Part shown: piece after piece, positions 54,704 through 62,829 of the stretch
Numbering within the stretch: the stretch's first letter is position 1
How the letters are laid out: the number at the start of each line of letters is the position of its first letter
NCBI GenBank assembly: GCA_039096225.1
Contig: JBBPEB010000005.1
Coordinates: 877,501-941,500 of the forward strand
Reading direction: 5' to 3'
DNA length: 64,000 nucleotides
From: Blastocystis sp. Blastoise
Lineage: Eukaryota; Sar; Bigyra; Opalinata; Blastocystidae
The notes under the pieces: model-generated
Seen by the model: only the letters and a program-made list of their open reading frames with translations
The model's database searches: none
Told to the model about the DNA's origin: nothing
Position numbers and translations under genes: made by a program

Positions 54704-56991
54704 AATTTTTAATTTTTTCACTTCTCAAAAAAACTAAATTCTTTTATACAGCTATTCTAAAAATTTAAGTATATTTTTGAAAAATTCGGTTCACAAAAGA
54801 AAAAATTAAATGTTTTTTTTGAAAAATTCGGTGTTTTTTATAAAAAAATCAAGATTCAGATAATACTAAATTTGAATAAATATGACCCAAAATATGAGAC
54901 TTTTGTGTATTTATTTGAAACATGCTATTTTCGTAATAGTACATAGTTTTTTTATAAAACCCGAACTGGGTACCTTTCTACCTTATGCTGACTTGGGTAA
55001 ACGACTTTGTTTTTTAAATAGTGCAATTACGAAATTTGTAAGGTCGGAGTTTTGTAGTTTTAGTGTGTTGTACCTATTTGACTCTTAGTTTGGTCAACAT
55101 ATCAAAGATAGAAAGTCAGTTTTTAACTTTGAGTTTTATATATCAGTCATTTTAGCTCATTTGCCTTTAAAATAGTATTATTTAATAACATGTCAATTAG
55201 AATAAATAATTAAATACAAATTTAATGTAATTATAATAAAATAAAATTAAAAAAAATTAAAAAAAGAAAAGAAATTTTTTGAGTCTGAAAAAAACTGAAA
55301 TTAAATTTTCAGAAAGAATATAGTTTTAATAATTCAATATTTTCATTATCACTGGTGGGCAGCTTTTTAAAATCGTGAAAATTCTGGTATGCACCCTAGC
55401 TGTTTTTTGGTATAAAAAAAGTGTTTTTCTGGTATATACAGGACTTTTCCTGGTATAAACTTATGGTGGGTTTTGTATTCCTATAGTTACGGGGGATGTA
55501 TCTTTTTATGACTACGACTTATTTTTAATGTTTTTTTTTTGGTATTCCATAATGACAGTGGTTGTATTTACTGTTGATATATATAAGATAAAAATGTCCA
55601 TAACAACATCTATTTTACAGTTTAGACTTTCATTAGTGCTATTTTAGACTGTTTTAAACACATTATTTCTTTGTCTTCTTTTAATACATATTTTAGTTGT
55701 TTAAGCATAAAAAACAATAAATATAACAAAATACAAAAAAATTAAAGAATAAACAATTAAATAAAGTAAAATATAAAAAGATAATTTTTTATTTTGACCG
55801 AGGGACTTTGTTTTTTACTCATATAAGGAACCTATAAAAATATAATTATAGAAATGTAATAAATAAAAGGATAAATAAATACATACAGTTTAAGAGCTCA
55901 TGGAGAATCGCATTTCCTTGAAGCAGAACAACAAGAGAGGTTACCTTTGAAATCAAGTTATTTCTGATCAGCTGATCGTTATAGAAGAAGCTATATCTAT
56001 AGAGGATAGTTTAAAGAGAAAAATGAAACATACTTAGAATCGCCAAGAGAATCTGTGCTTATTTTTGAATAATTTGAGTTATATATACAAGCTATAGAAT
56101 AATAGATATAAAAGGAATGAAAAAAATACCATTTTAAAGAAAACAACCAACTTTATAAATATTAATAAATATAAAGATATTTGTAAGAATTTTCTTGAAA
56201 AAAGAATAAGCATGGCCCTGAATATGAATTTGTATGAAATTTTTTTATATATAAGAAAAGTACTAAAATCCAGGGGTTATTTCGACTCTGTAATATTTTT
56301 AGTAAAACTTCACTTTGAAGTTAAGAAAAATGTATATATTGATGATTATGTAATATGGTTGTTTAAGAATATATAAATTGTACTCTGACAATGGTTTTAA
56401 GGTTACTGATGTAAAAAACTTCCATTCTTGAAGGCAATTACTTTCATATTTGTTTTACTTATGAGCTCTATTGACGTTATAGTGTTGATTGATTGTCAGT
56501 GAGTCGTTTTGAGTCAAAATATATACAAATAATGAACTTTTATCAAACTGATTAACAAATACTGAGATAAAATATTTTATTATATTTATGTTTTCTTTTA
56601 ATAGCAATACACTTGTAGAGATGAATAAGTGCAAAATTAGCTTTTAAAAAGCTTAATTGAATGGTTTTAAGGTTATTTTCAATTAATAAAATTATTTTCT
56701 AAAAATATTATAAATATATATATATAAGCTTTATTTTTAATTATTTTCATTTAAAAAAGATAATAAAAATTAAAAGATTATGAACTACTATAGATTATAC
56801 AAAGAGAATTAAGTAAAATAATTTATTAATATTATAATAATAAAAAAAAATATATATATAATAATAAAAAGTAAATATATATATAAGAATGAGATAATAA
56901 ATGATTATGGATTATTTTTTGTTCAGAATAGATATATTTAGCTATAGAAACATATATAAATATAAATACAAATATAAATATATACACAGGT
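54704..56991. other. Long non-coding stretch with degenerate repeats
   Basis: About 2.3 kb without a gene I can support. It contains a 17-nt direct repeat (TTTTTGAAAAATTCGGT at 54774-54790 and 54816-54832). A locally GC-richer patch at 54955-55120 has a 68-codon ORF of no recognised family. At 55385-55560, CTGGTAT/TTGGTAT recurs five times. Near 55900-55975 an unframed stretch reads like an eroded coding fragment. This may be a graveyard of an old insertion next to the element. Confidence 0.45.
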
Positions 56992-57107
56992 ATTCTTCCG
57001 TTCTTCGAACTGCAGAAGGGGGTATGCAAACCCCGCATAGAGTCTGCGCGACGCGCGCAGCCATAAGCGGGGAAGACATCCCCCCTTTTTGTTCTCGACG
57101 GAAGAAT
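56992..57107. repeat. 116-nt GC-rich foldback (cruciform or structured RNA) at the likely element border
   Basis: Nested arms pair in order: ATTCTTCCGT (56992-57001) with ACGGAAGAAT (57098-57107); GAAC (57007-57010) with GTTC (57091-57094); AAGGGGG (57016-57022) with CCCCCTT (57081-57087); ATG (57024-57026) with CAT (57077-57079); CCCCGC (57031-57036) with GCGGGG (57067-57072); CTGCGCG (57044-57050) with CGCGCAG (57054-57060), loop ACG. About 37 base pairs. It is far richer in GC than anything else here except the tRNAs. It may be a miniature foldback transposon, a hairpin end of the element or a non-coding RNA. No flanking target duplication is obvious. Confidence 0.8.
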
Positions 57108-57849
57108 TATTAACATTTCTGAAGTAAAATAACCATGGGAGTGTAGGGTAGTGTGTGTGTGTATTTATTTTTTCCCATGTTTATTTATTTTTAATTTATT
57201 TGTGTTCCGATTCCAACGTGAAACGTAAAGTGATCAAGGAGAAACTCATAGTAATCATAAAAGAAATAAAATACACACTCACACCCTCCCCTTTACAGGG
57301 AATATTCATGGGAAATGGCTCCATCGTTGGTAAAGTGAGTAAAATAATCACGGGAATACAGAAAGAAATACGAAAAGAAGCACAGAATGTGCTAAATAAA
57401 CACACACCCCGACCCTCCCTTTATATAGAGAAAAGATGAAATGGATGGTTCTATCTAAAAAGAAATAATAGAAATAATCACGGGAATATATAAAAATAAA
57501 AATGTATGTATAGTGATCAATAAATAATATAAAAAGTCATGATAATCATAAAAAAAATTATATAAAAAGAGTAAAGTGATCAAGGTATGTATTTATAGTG
57601 GGTGAAAGAAAAGCTGGTGGTGGTGTGGTCTTGTAAAAAGATGTACCCACCACCACGATTATAACGAGAGACTTTTGGAAACAAGGGTGACCGTTATGGA
57701 AATAGGATGCGTCATCGTGAATTGTCCAATCAAATTGCTTAAAAATGTAAAAATGAGGGATTTTGGAACACAAAAACATAATTATATTGGGGAAACTGGG
57801 GAAACTAATTGTGTTCCAGTGGTTTTAGGTGGCGGGGTGTATATCAATT
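57108..57849. promoter_or_regulatory. Leader region of the viral-like element (repeats, small stems, CCAAT box)
   Basis: Non-coding, less AT-rich than the host and free of TA/TTA arrays. Seen here: CATGGGA (57134-57140) pairing TCCCATG (57173-57179); direct repeat GTAAAGTGATCAAGG at 57225-57239 and 57571-57585; AATAATCACGGGAATA at 57343-57358 and 57473-57488; a GTGGTGGTG/CACCACCAC stem (57617-57625 with 57648-57656); and a CCAATCA box near 57724. The sequence from about 57139 (AGTGTAGGGTAGTGTGTGTG) could be the start of a terminal repeat, but the other end is outside the window. Confidence 0.5.
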
Positions 57850-57887
57850 TTCTAGAATATTCTAGAACATTCTCGAAACTTCTAGAA
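57850..57887 (+). promoter_or_regulatory. Perfect eight-unit heat-shock element (HSF site)
   Basis: Alternating TTC and GAA at strict 5-bp steps: TTC 57850, GAA 57855, TTC 57860, GAA 57865, TTC 57870, GAA 57875, TTC 57880, GAA 57885, each separated by two bases. Three such units are enough for heat-shock factor trimer binding in known eukaryotes; eight make a very strong site. It lies 48 bp before the ATG of the small plus-strand ORF. Confidence 0.9.
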
Positions 57888-57935
57888 TAATAAATTGTAT
57901 TATGCATTTTTTTTTCTATTTTTATACTATTTATT

Positions 57936-58103
57936 ATGGATTCTCCAAAGCAATTTGCTCCATATTATAAAGAAGGTACTTGGAAACCTTATGGAAATTT
58001 TGAAGTTGATGAATTAAGTGATAGTGATTCTGAAGTGGATACTATTCAAACTGAAAGTGAAGATGATTATGAAGATTATATAAAAAATTTTATTGATTTT
58101 TAA
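57936..58103 (+). CDS. Small acidic protein (55 aa), first gene of the element, unknown function
   Basis: Starts MDSPKQFAPYYKEGTWKPYG; the second half is Asp/Glu/Ser-rich (DELSDSDSEVDTIQTESEDD) and ends YIKNFIDF. I recognise no family. Support comes from the strong heat-shock element directly upstream and from its place at the end of the element, convergent with the minus-strand structural cluster (stops 58103 and 58178). An acidic tail of this kind is common in small viral regulators and transcription factors, but no function can be assigned. It could be part of a longer spliced gene, though no donor is obvious. Confidence 0.6.
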   Translation: MDSPKQFAPYYKEGTWKPYGNFEVDELSDSDSEVDTIQTESEDDYEDYIKNFIDF

Positions 58104-58119
58104 ATTAATTTTTATAAAT

Positions 58120-58129
58120 AACAAAACAA
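58120..58129 (-). promoter_or_regulatory. Gene-junction decamer copy 6 (after the last gene)
   Basis: Exact TTGTTTTGTT, 49 nt after the stop of the last minus-strand gene, with no further minus-strand gene to serve. This copy favours a role in 3'-end formation over a promoter. A near match (AACAAAATAA on the plus strand) lies at 58162-58171. Confidence 0.8.
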
Positions 58130-58177
58130 ATTGTTTAGTTTTTAAAAATAATAATAAATAAAACAAAATAAAATTAA

Positions 58178-59668
58178 CTAATGTTTTCTACGTTTATTTC
58201 TTAATTTTTTATTTTTTGAAATACGTCTTTTTCTACGTAATCCATTACCTTCTTCGAGATCATAAAATACCTCACCATCATCTTCATCAAATGATTGAAA
58301 TTCATCATCTTCTTTTTTATTTCTTTTATTATTATTTTCAAGAGTGACATTTTCTACTGGATTAGGAATCGGGGCTACAGGTGTAATATTTGGAGTGAAT
58401 TTATTCGTTATTGCTTGAGACATTGGAACAATATCAGGTAAAGGAACAGTAGGATCATTCATAAGAGGAATTAAATTTGGAGGATTTGAATCTTCAATAG
58501 TAATATTATGAATATTTTCTTGTGTTAGATTATCAGGAGTAGATGAAGAAGTTGGTATAACATTATTATTTGTTTCTATTGAATTTTCTGTTTGTGGTAT
58601 TTCGTCCTCTGGGTTTTTACCATAGTAATATCCAGAAAAGGTATTAAATAAATTCTTTACACCACTAACAACAGAGTTTGCAACTTTTTTAACACCATTA
58701 ACAATTGGTGTTCCTACATTTGTTGCAGTATTAACAACTTTATTAACAAATGTAGGGTTTTCTGCATAGGGAATATAATTTTTATGAAATGTTTTTGCTT
58801 GATCTTCTAAAGATTTAGTTTTGTTAAGTCTTTGTTCTTTAGTATCATTACCTGACATATGAGCAAATCTAAAATAGTTATCAGCTAATAATTTATTCTT
58901 TTTCTTAGCTTCATTATCATCAGTTAATTTCCAATTATCATATAAATTATTTCTATCACTTACAAGTTTTCCTTTAATATCATTGAATCCTTCTTTTGGA
59001 TCAACATTAATATCTCTCCACCAATTCTTGAGATCTTTAAATTTATTTGCACCATAATCAACAGCATTACTTATTCCATGAGTGATATTATTAATACCTC
59101 CAGTTAATTTATCAGACACATTGTATACATCACTTACAGTGTGATAAATATTAGAAAATAAATTACCACCTCTAGAATATAAATAACCATCACGATCTCT
59201 TTTAGTAAAATCAATTGCACTATCAATTGTACGAGGATTTAATAATCTTGAATATTTAGCATAATCAGACATATGATTTTGTTTCATATAAGGTAAGACA
59301 TAATCATGAGCATAAATGAGTTTTCTTGTAAAGTTCTTAGGAATTCTACCATCAGGTAATAACCCAGATCCTTCATCTATTGGTTCACTTTCTTCTGATT
59401 CTTCTAAGGAACTTTGTATAATATCTTGTCTGGTTTCTGATAAATAGGAGAAAAATGGATTGGATGTTGCTCTATTGACCATATTACTTTCAATTTTCTT
59501 AACAGCATATAATGAATTTGGAGCAATAGAATAATTAATTGGATAACGTTCTTCTCCATCAGGAATAGATCCTGGAACAATATAATTTCGATATTCATGA
59601 CCAGTAGCACGATGATTTACGCCTACTAATCCTTTATTTGAAACATTTAAACGAGCACTTTGTATCAT
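58178..59668 (-). CDS. Virion-like protein with amphipathic region, 496 aa, function unknown
   Basis: Intron-free. The N-terminal third has EGSGL (99-103) after an acidic run and RGGNL (166-170) just before an amphipathic segment (FSNIYHTVSDVYNVSDKLTG) and a helical Gly/Ala/Asn-rich stretch (to about residue 215). A second such stretch (VVNTATNVGTPIVNGVKKVA) lies near residues 310-345. The end is an acidic patch (EDDEFQSFDEDDGEVFYDLE), then GNGL and a very basic tail (RRKRRISKNKKLRNKRRKH). The mix of G.G sites, amphipathic helices and a basic tail recalls minor core or membrane-lytic proteins such as adenovirus pVI or pX, but I see no true homology. It is the last gene of the minus-strand cluster. 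Confidence 0.8.
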   Translation of the reverse strand: MIQSARLNVSNKGLVGVNHRATGHEYRNYIVPGSIPDGEERYPINYSIAPNSLYAVKKIESNMVNRATSNPFFSYLSETRQDIIQSSLEESEESEPIDEGSGLLPDGRIPKNFTRKLIYAHDYVLPYMKQNHMSDYAKYSRLLNPRTIDSAIDFTKRDRDGYLYSRGGNLFSNIYHTVSDVYNVSDKLTGGINNITHGISNAVDYGANKFKDLKNWWRDINVDPKEGFNDIKGKLVSDRNNLYDNWKLTDDNEAKKKNKLLADNYFRFAHMSGNDTKEQRLNKTKSLEDQAKTFHKNYIPYAENPTFVNKVVNTATNVGTPIVNGVKKVANSVVSGVKNLFNTFSGYYYGKNPEDEIPQTENSIETNNNVIPTSSSTPDNLTQENIHNITIEDSNPPNLIPLMNDPTVPLPDIVPMSQAITNKFTPNITPVAPIPNPVENVTLENNNKRNKKEDDEFQSFDEDDGEVFYDLEEGNGLRRKRRISKNKKLRNKRRKH

Positions 59669-59699
59669 TTTAAATTAATAAAATAATTATGAATTTTAA

Positions 59700-59709
59700 A
59701 ACAAAACAA
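59700..59709 (-). promoter_or_regulatory. Gene-junction decamer copy 5
   Basis: Exact TTGTTTTGTT, 50 nt after the 265-aa stop and 32 nt before the 496-aa gene. Confidence 0.8.
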
Positions 59710-59758
59710 AAAAAAAAGAAATTATTTATATTATATAGTTAGTATATTAATAGTATCA

Positions 59759-60556
59759 TTAATTATTATGAGTATTTTTTAAATAATCGTCAATATTCAT
59801 TGATTTATCATTAGCTTCAACAAATAATGTTTTATTTTTGTAGAATATATTATTATTTCCAAAAACATCACTATTGGTGCATTCAATAGGTCCATCAGTA
59901 TACCATTTGAATTTATACTTTCCATAAGTGGCGTTATAATATGTTTTTTCGTCGGTATCTTGTTGTAAATTCATATCGAATTCAAATTTCTTTGGAGTAT
60001 TATCATCTTCTTTATCTGGTTTCTTTTCAGTTTCAGGTTTAGTTTCAGGTTCTTTAGCTGGTTTCTTTTCGTGTTCAGGTTTCTTTTCAGGTTCTGGTTT
60101 GGGTTGTTCTTCAGTGAAATTAGAATTCATGGATTCTGGTTGTGGTTTCACTGTATAGTCTTCATTAGGATTTCTTACAGTATGAATAAGTTTTTCATAT
60201 TGATAGTTATTAGGATTACTAGCATCATACCATATCTTACTTGTAGTAGGAATACCATAATTCGTTTGCCATTGAGATAACATTGATGTATATCTATTTG
60301 TATCACCATTAGCTTTAGCTGAATTCATAGTAGCTATAAACATATCTTCAGGTGATTGACCATGATTTCTTAATGCTTGAACTGCCATTGAACTATACAT
60401 AGATCCTTGTGCATTAGGATCATGTGCTAATGGTTGTACAGGTTGTTCATCTTGACAAATATATGAATTGGGTAACCATGGATCCCAAGATTGTTTTTTC
60501 TGATTTCTTGATAAAATATCATAGAGAGTTACACTATCTCCTAAATTACTTTGCAT
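59759..60556 (-). CDS. Element protein of 265 aa with Pro/Glu/Lys linker, function unknown
   Basis: Intron-free. Residues 1-125 look folded (LYDILSRNQKKQSWDPWLPN, AVQALRNHGQSPEDMFIATM). A low-complexity linker of KPEPEKKPEHEKKP type occupies about 145-190. A small C-terminal domain rich in Tyr/Lys follows (YYNATYGKYKFKWYTDGPIE). No family recognised. Its place between the two other unknown proteins in a head-to-tail cluster, with the shared decamer on both sides, makes a structural or packaging role likely by association only. Confidence 0.8.
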   Translation of the reverse strand: MQSNLGDSVTLYDILSRNQKKQSWDPWLPNSYICQDEQPVQPLAHDPNAQGSMYSSMAVQALRNHGQSPEDMFIATMNSAKANGDTNRYTSMLSQWQTNYGIPTTSKIWYDASNPNNYQYEKLIHTVRNPNEDYTVKPQPESMNSNFTEEQPKPEPEKKPEHEKKPAKEPETKPETEKKPDKEDDNTPKKFEFDMNLQQDTDEKTYYNATYGKYKFKWYTDGPIECTNSDVFGNNNIFYKNKTLFVEANDKSMNIDDYLKNTHNN

Positions 60557-60588
60557 TATTTATTGTATTAATTTAAAAATAATTATAT

Positions 60589-60598
60589 AACAAAACAA
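60589..60598 (-). promoter_or_regulatory. Gene-junction decamer copy 4
   Basis: Exact TTGTTTTGTT, 35 nt after the 345-aa virion-like gene and 33 nt before the 265-aa gene. Confidence 0.8.
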
Positions 60599-60632
60599 AT
60601 AATTAATTATGAAATAATAAAAGTTAAAATAA

Positions 60633-61670
60633 TTAATTTAAATGGAATTTTTTTAAGAAGAATTGAACAAGATTAATAATTAAATTAGTAGTAGTATCAA
60701 AGGATGTAGAGTTGACAAGAGCACCACCACAACGTTCAGCATTCTCTTTTGTAACACCACTTCCACTAGGATTTTTAAAATAGTTATCAGCAGTTTCTTT
60801 ACGTTTCTTATCATCATCAGTAGTAATCATATTATAAGCGAAATCAATAGGGATACCAAGAGAAGGATAATAGTATTTTAATGCATTCACTACAATAGGA
60901 ACAATAGTTTTAATAGTTTTAATAGCAGTATTCGCAATAATAGAATGCTTTTGTTTTGGATCCATAGGATATTCTTTATCGATAACGACATTAACAATAT
61001 CACGTACAGACACATGCTCATCATTTTTAGGTAATCGTTCTTTAATATCTTGTAATTTCTTTCTATTAGACTTTACATTACTAGAACGAATAGCCTTCTT
61101 AGCAATAATTCTTATTTGAGGAGTTACAAATTTACTTGTTTTCTTTTCTTTTTCTCGGTGACTCCCATGTTCTTTACGATGTTTCTGATGCCTTCTATGT
61201 ATACCTTGACCAAATATATCATCATAATTTTCATCTTCAAGATTTGCATTATTATAATCTTTATCATCATCAGCCATCATTTTTCTTGTTATTCTCTTTG
61301 GTTGATAAGTATCATCATCGTTATATAATTCATCATCTCTATTAGCATCTTCAATATGTTCTTCAAATTGTCTTTTCTTTTCTTCTTTTGCTTTTTCTTG
61401 ACGTTTTTGTTCTTTACGTTTCTGATAATAATTATATCCAGCAAATGCTCCTAATGTACCTAAAATAGGTAATGCAGTATAGACACCATTTTTAAAATCA
61501 GCCCAATCAGCATCTCTAGTTTGTTGTCTAACAATTTCTTCAAAGCCTGTTCCTCCATATCTTACATAACGTTTATGATAAAGATCACGTCTATTTGATT
61601 TTGGTGGTGATCCTCCAAATAATCGTGGATCACAATTTTGTTTTAAATATCTTTTTGTAATTGAACTCAT
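60633..61670 (-). CDS. Virion-like protein, 345 aa, one TM segment and G.G sites, function unknown
   Basis: Intron-free; the ATG abuts the decamer motif (61671-61680). The N-terminus has RLFGGS (16-21) and YGGTGF (38-43), then a hydrophobic segment (YTALPILGTLGAFAGYNYY, 64-82). A long Lys/Glu/Arg helix and an acidic stretch follow, with IFGQG (152-156) and a His/Lys-rich patch (IHRRHQKHRKEHGSHREKEK). A folded region includes IRIIAKKAIRSSNVKSNRKK and FAYNMITTDDDKK. SGSGV (302-306) and CGGAL (314-318) come near the end. LFGG-S and IFGQ-G fit the (M/I/L)xGG-x and (M/I/L)xGx-G cleavage patterns of adenain-type proteases, suggesting a processed virion precursor. No homologue recognised. Confidence 0.8.
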   Translation of the reverse strand: MSSITKRYLKQNCDPRLFGGSPPKSNRRDLYHKRYVRYGGTGFEEIVRQQTRDADWADFKNGVYTALPILGTLGAFAGYNYYQKRKEQKRQEKAKEEKKRQFEEHIEDANRDDELYNDDDTYQPKRITRKMMADDDKDYNNANLEDENYDDIFGQGIHRRHQKHRKEHGSHREKEKKTSKFVTPQIRIIAKKAIRSSNVKSNRKKLQDIKERLPKNDEHVSVRDIVNVVIDKEYPMDPKQKHSIIANTAIKTIKTIVPIVVNALKYYYPSLGIPIDFAYNMITTDDDKKRKETADNYFKNPSGSGVTKENAERCGGALVNSTSFDTTTNLIINLVQFFLKKFHLN

Positions 61671-61680
61671 AACAAAACAA
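61671..61680 (-). promoter_or_regulatory. Gene-junction decamer copy 3
   Basis: Exact TTGTTTTGTT, 44 nt after the ATPase stop and directly touching the next ATG (61670), so the next gene would have almost no leader if the motif were its promoter. Confidence 0.8.
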
Positions 61681-61723
61681 TAAAATAATTATGGTTTATA
61701 TGACAAATTAAAATATAAAAAAA

Positions 61724-62761
61724 TTAATGAAAAGATGGATAACCAGAATAATGTTTTTTATTTAAATAAGGATTGAAAATGCGTCGTTGACTATCTTGTA
61801 TGATTTGATCTTGTATGATTTGTAAGATGGATTCTTTAGGTTTATCTTTTTCATCTCGTTCAATACCTTTCAATGAGACTTCTTCTTCAACAGGTAAAAA
61901 CTTCTTCATTTTCTTTTCATATGTAGATACATGTTCATTAGGACGTTTAATACCACTACCTGATACTTCACCTTGTTCTTCTCGTTTCTCTTTTTCACTA
62001 TCTTCTTCTGTCCATTTCCTTTTCTTTACCATCTTATAGACATTCTGTTTACTACCACAATCAGGATTTGTCCATATCGTTAAATCATCACTACCTTGTT
62101 TTAACATAAAGAATTGATGTGGATCATTCATTAATTCTTCATCTGTAAGAATTTCATTTAGATTTGATGGCATAATCTTTAATTTATCTGGTAAGAATCC
62201 AGGATCACGTTTTAAGATTTGACTATTAATAAAGAAATGAGATACTTGACTTAATATAGATTGATTGGTAACATCTGTATGACTTTGAAGACATATAATA
62301 GCATTCTGTTTATAATGACGACCTTTAGATAATATAGATACAATCAATTGTTTGGTTTGTCTAGATAATGGATAGATATCATCCAATACAATAAAATTAT
62401 GTTCTGGTAATTTATATGTATTGACTAATTCATCAACAGTTTTAATCTTTTTAAATTTATCATCTACAGAATCATACCATTTATAATCAATTCCAGCATG
62501 CTCACAAATATCTTGAAAGGATGTATAACATTCATTCTTATTGGATGCATCAGGACAAATTACTGTGACTTGTTTATATTTATTTTTAAGATCCATAGAA
62601 CATAAGAGGTTCACAGTTAAGAAAGATTTACCTGAGAATGTTCTTGCAATAATCAATATGAATTTTGATTCATATGTTTTATGATGGGATTTTCCATATT
62701 TAAATTCTAAGACTCCACATCCTTTACGTGTTTCTTTTAATGGATTTATTTTATTCACCAT
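61724..62761 (-). CDS. A32/FtsK-HerA-type genome-packaging ATPase
   Basis: 345 residues, intron-free. The P-loop is ARTFSGKS at 39-46 ([A/G]x4GK[S/T], with Ala in place of the first Gly). Walker B is FIVLDD (123-128). The third motif, KGRHYKQNAIICLQS (146-160), matches the GRH...I..L.Q element of poxvirus A32-like, Polinton and virophage packaging ATPases. The enzyme would pump DNA into preformed capsids. Family members are about 200-280 residues; here a Lys/Glu-rich C-terminal extension of about 90 residues, with SGSGI at 267-271, is unusual. It sits next to capsid-type genes, the common Polinton/PLV layout. Confidence 0.85.
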   Translation of the reverse strand: MVNKINPLKETRKGCGVLEFKYGKSHHKTYESKFILIIARTFSGKSFLTVNLLCSMDLKNKYKQVTVICPDASNKNECYTSFQDICEHAGIDYKWYDSVDDKFKKIKTVDELVNTYKLPEHNFIVLDDIYPLSRQTKQLIVSILSKGRHYKQNAIICLQSHTDVTNQSILSQVSHFFINSQILKRDPGFLPDKLKIMPSNLNEILTDEELMNDPHQFFMLKQGSDDLTIWTNPDCGSKQNVYKMVKKRKWTEEDSEKEKREEQGEVSGSGIKRPNEHVSTYEKKMKKFLPVEEEVSLKGIERDEKDKPKESILQIIQDQIIQDSQRRIFNPYLNKKHYSGYPSFH

Positions 62762-62779
62762 TTTTATATGATTTTAATC

Positions 62780-62789
62780 AACAAAACAA
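62780..62789 (-). promoter_or_regulatory. Gene-junction decamer copy 2
   Basis: Exact TTGTTTTGTT, 41 nt after the penton-like stop and 19 nt before the ATPase ATG. Confidence 0.8.
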
Positions 62790-62829
62790 AAATAATTAAT
62801 GATAAGTTAAAGATAAATAAATGATTTTA

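Noticed and set aside
54882-55088. 68-aa ORF downstream of tRNA-Pro
   Set aside because: No recognised family, no conserved context, codon pattern not like neighbouring genes; kept only as part of the degenerate stretch.
55905-55990. Coding-like fragment reading roughly RAHGESHFLEAEQQERLP
   Set aside because: Short, no start, stops on both sides, and no family I can name; too weak to call a pseudogene.
56832-57116. ORFs on both strands across the GC-rich foldback
   Set aside because: They arise from the palindrome; the stem pairing explains the sequence better than coding.
57155-57439. 94-aa plus-strand ORF in the element leader
   Set aside because: Overlaps repeated motifs, no family resemblance, and unlike the clean codon use of the true element genes.
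57558-57890. Short ORFs on both strands ahead of the small acidic gene
   Set aside because: They overlap the promoter-like region and the heat-shock element; no family resemblance.
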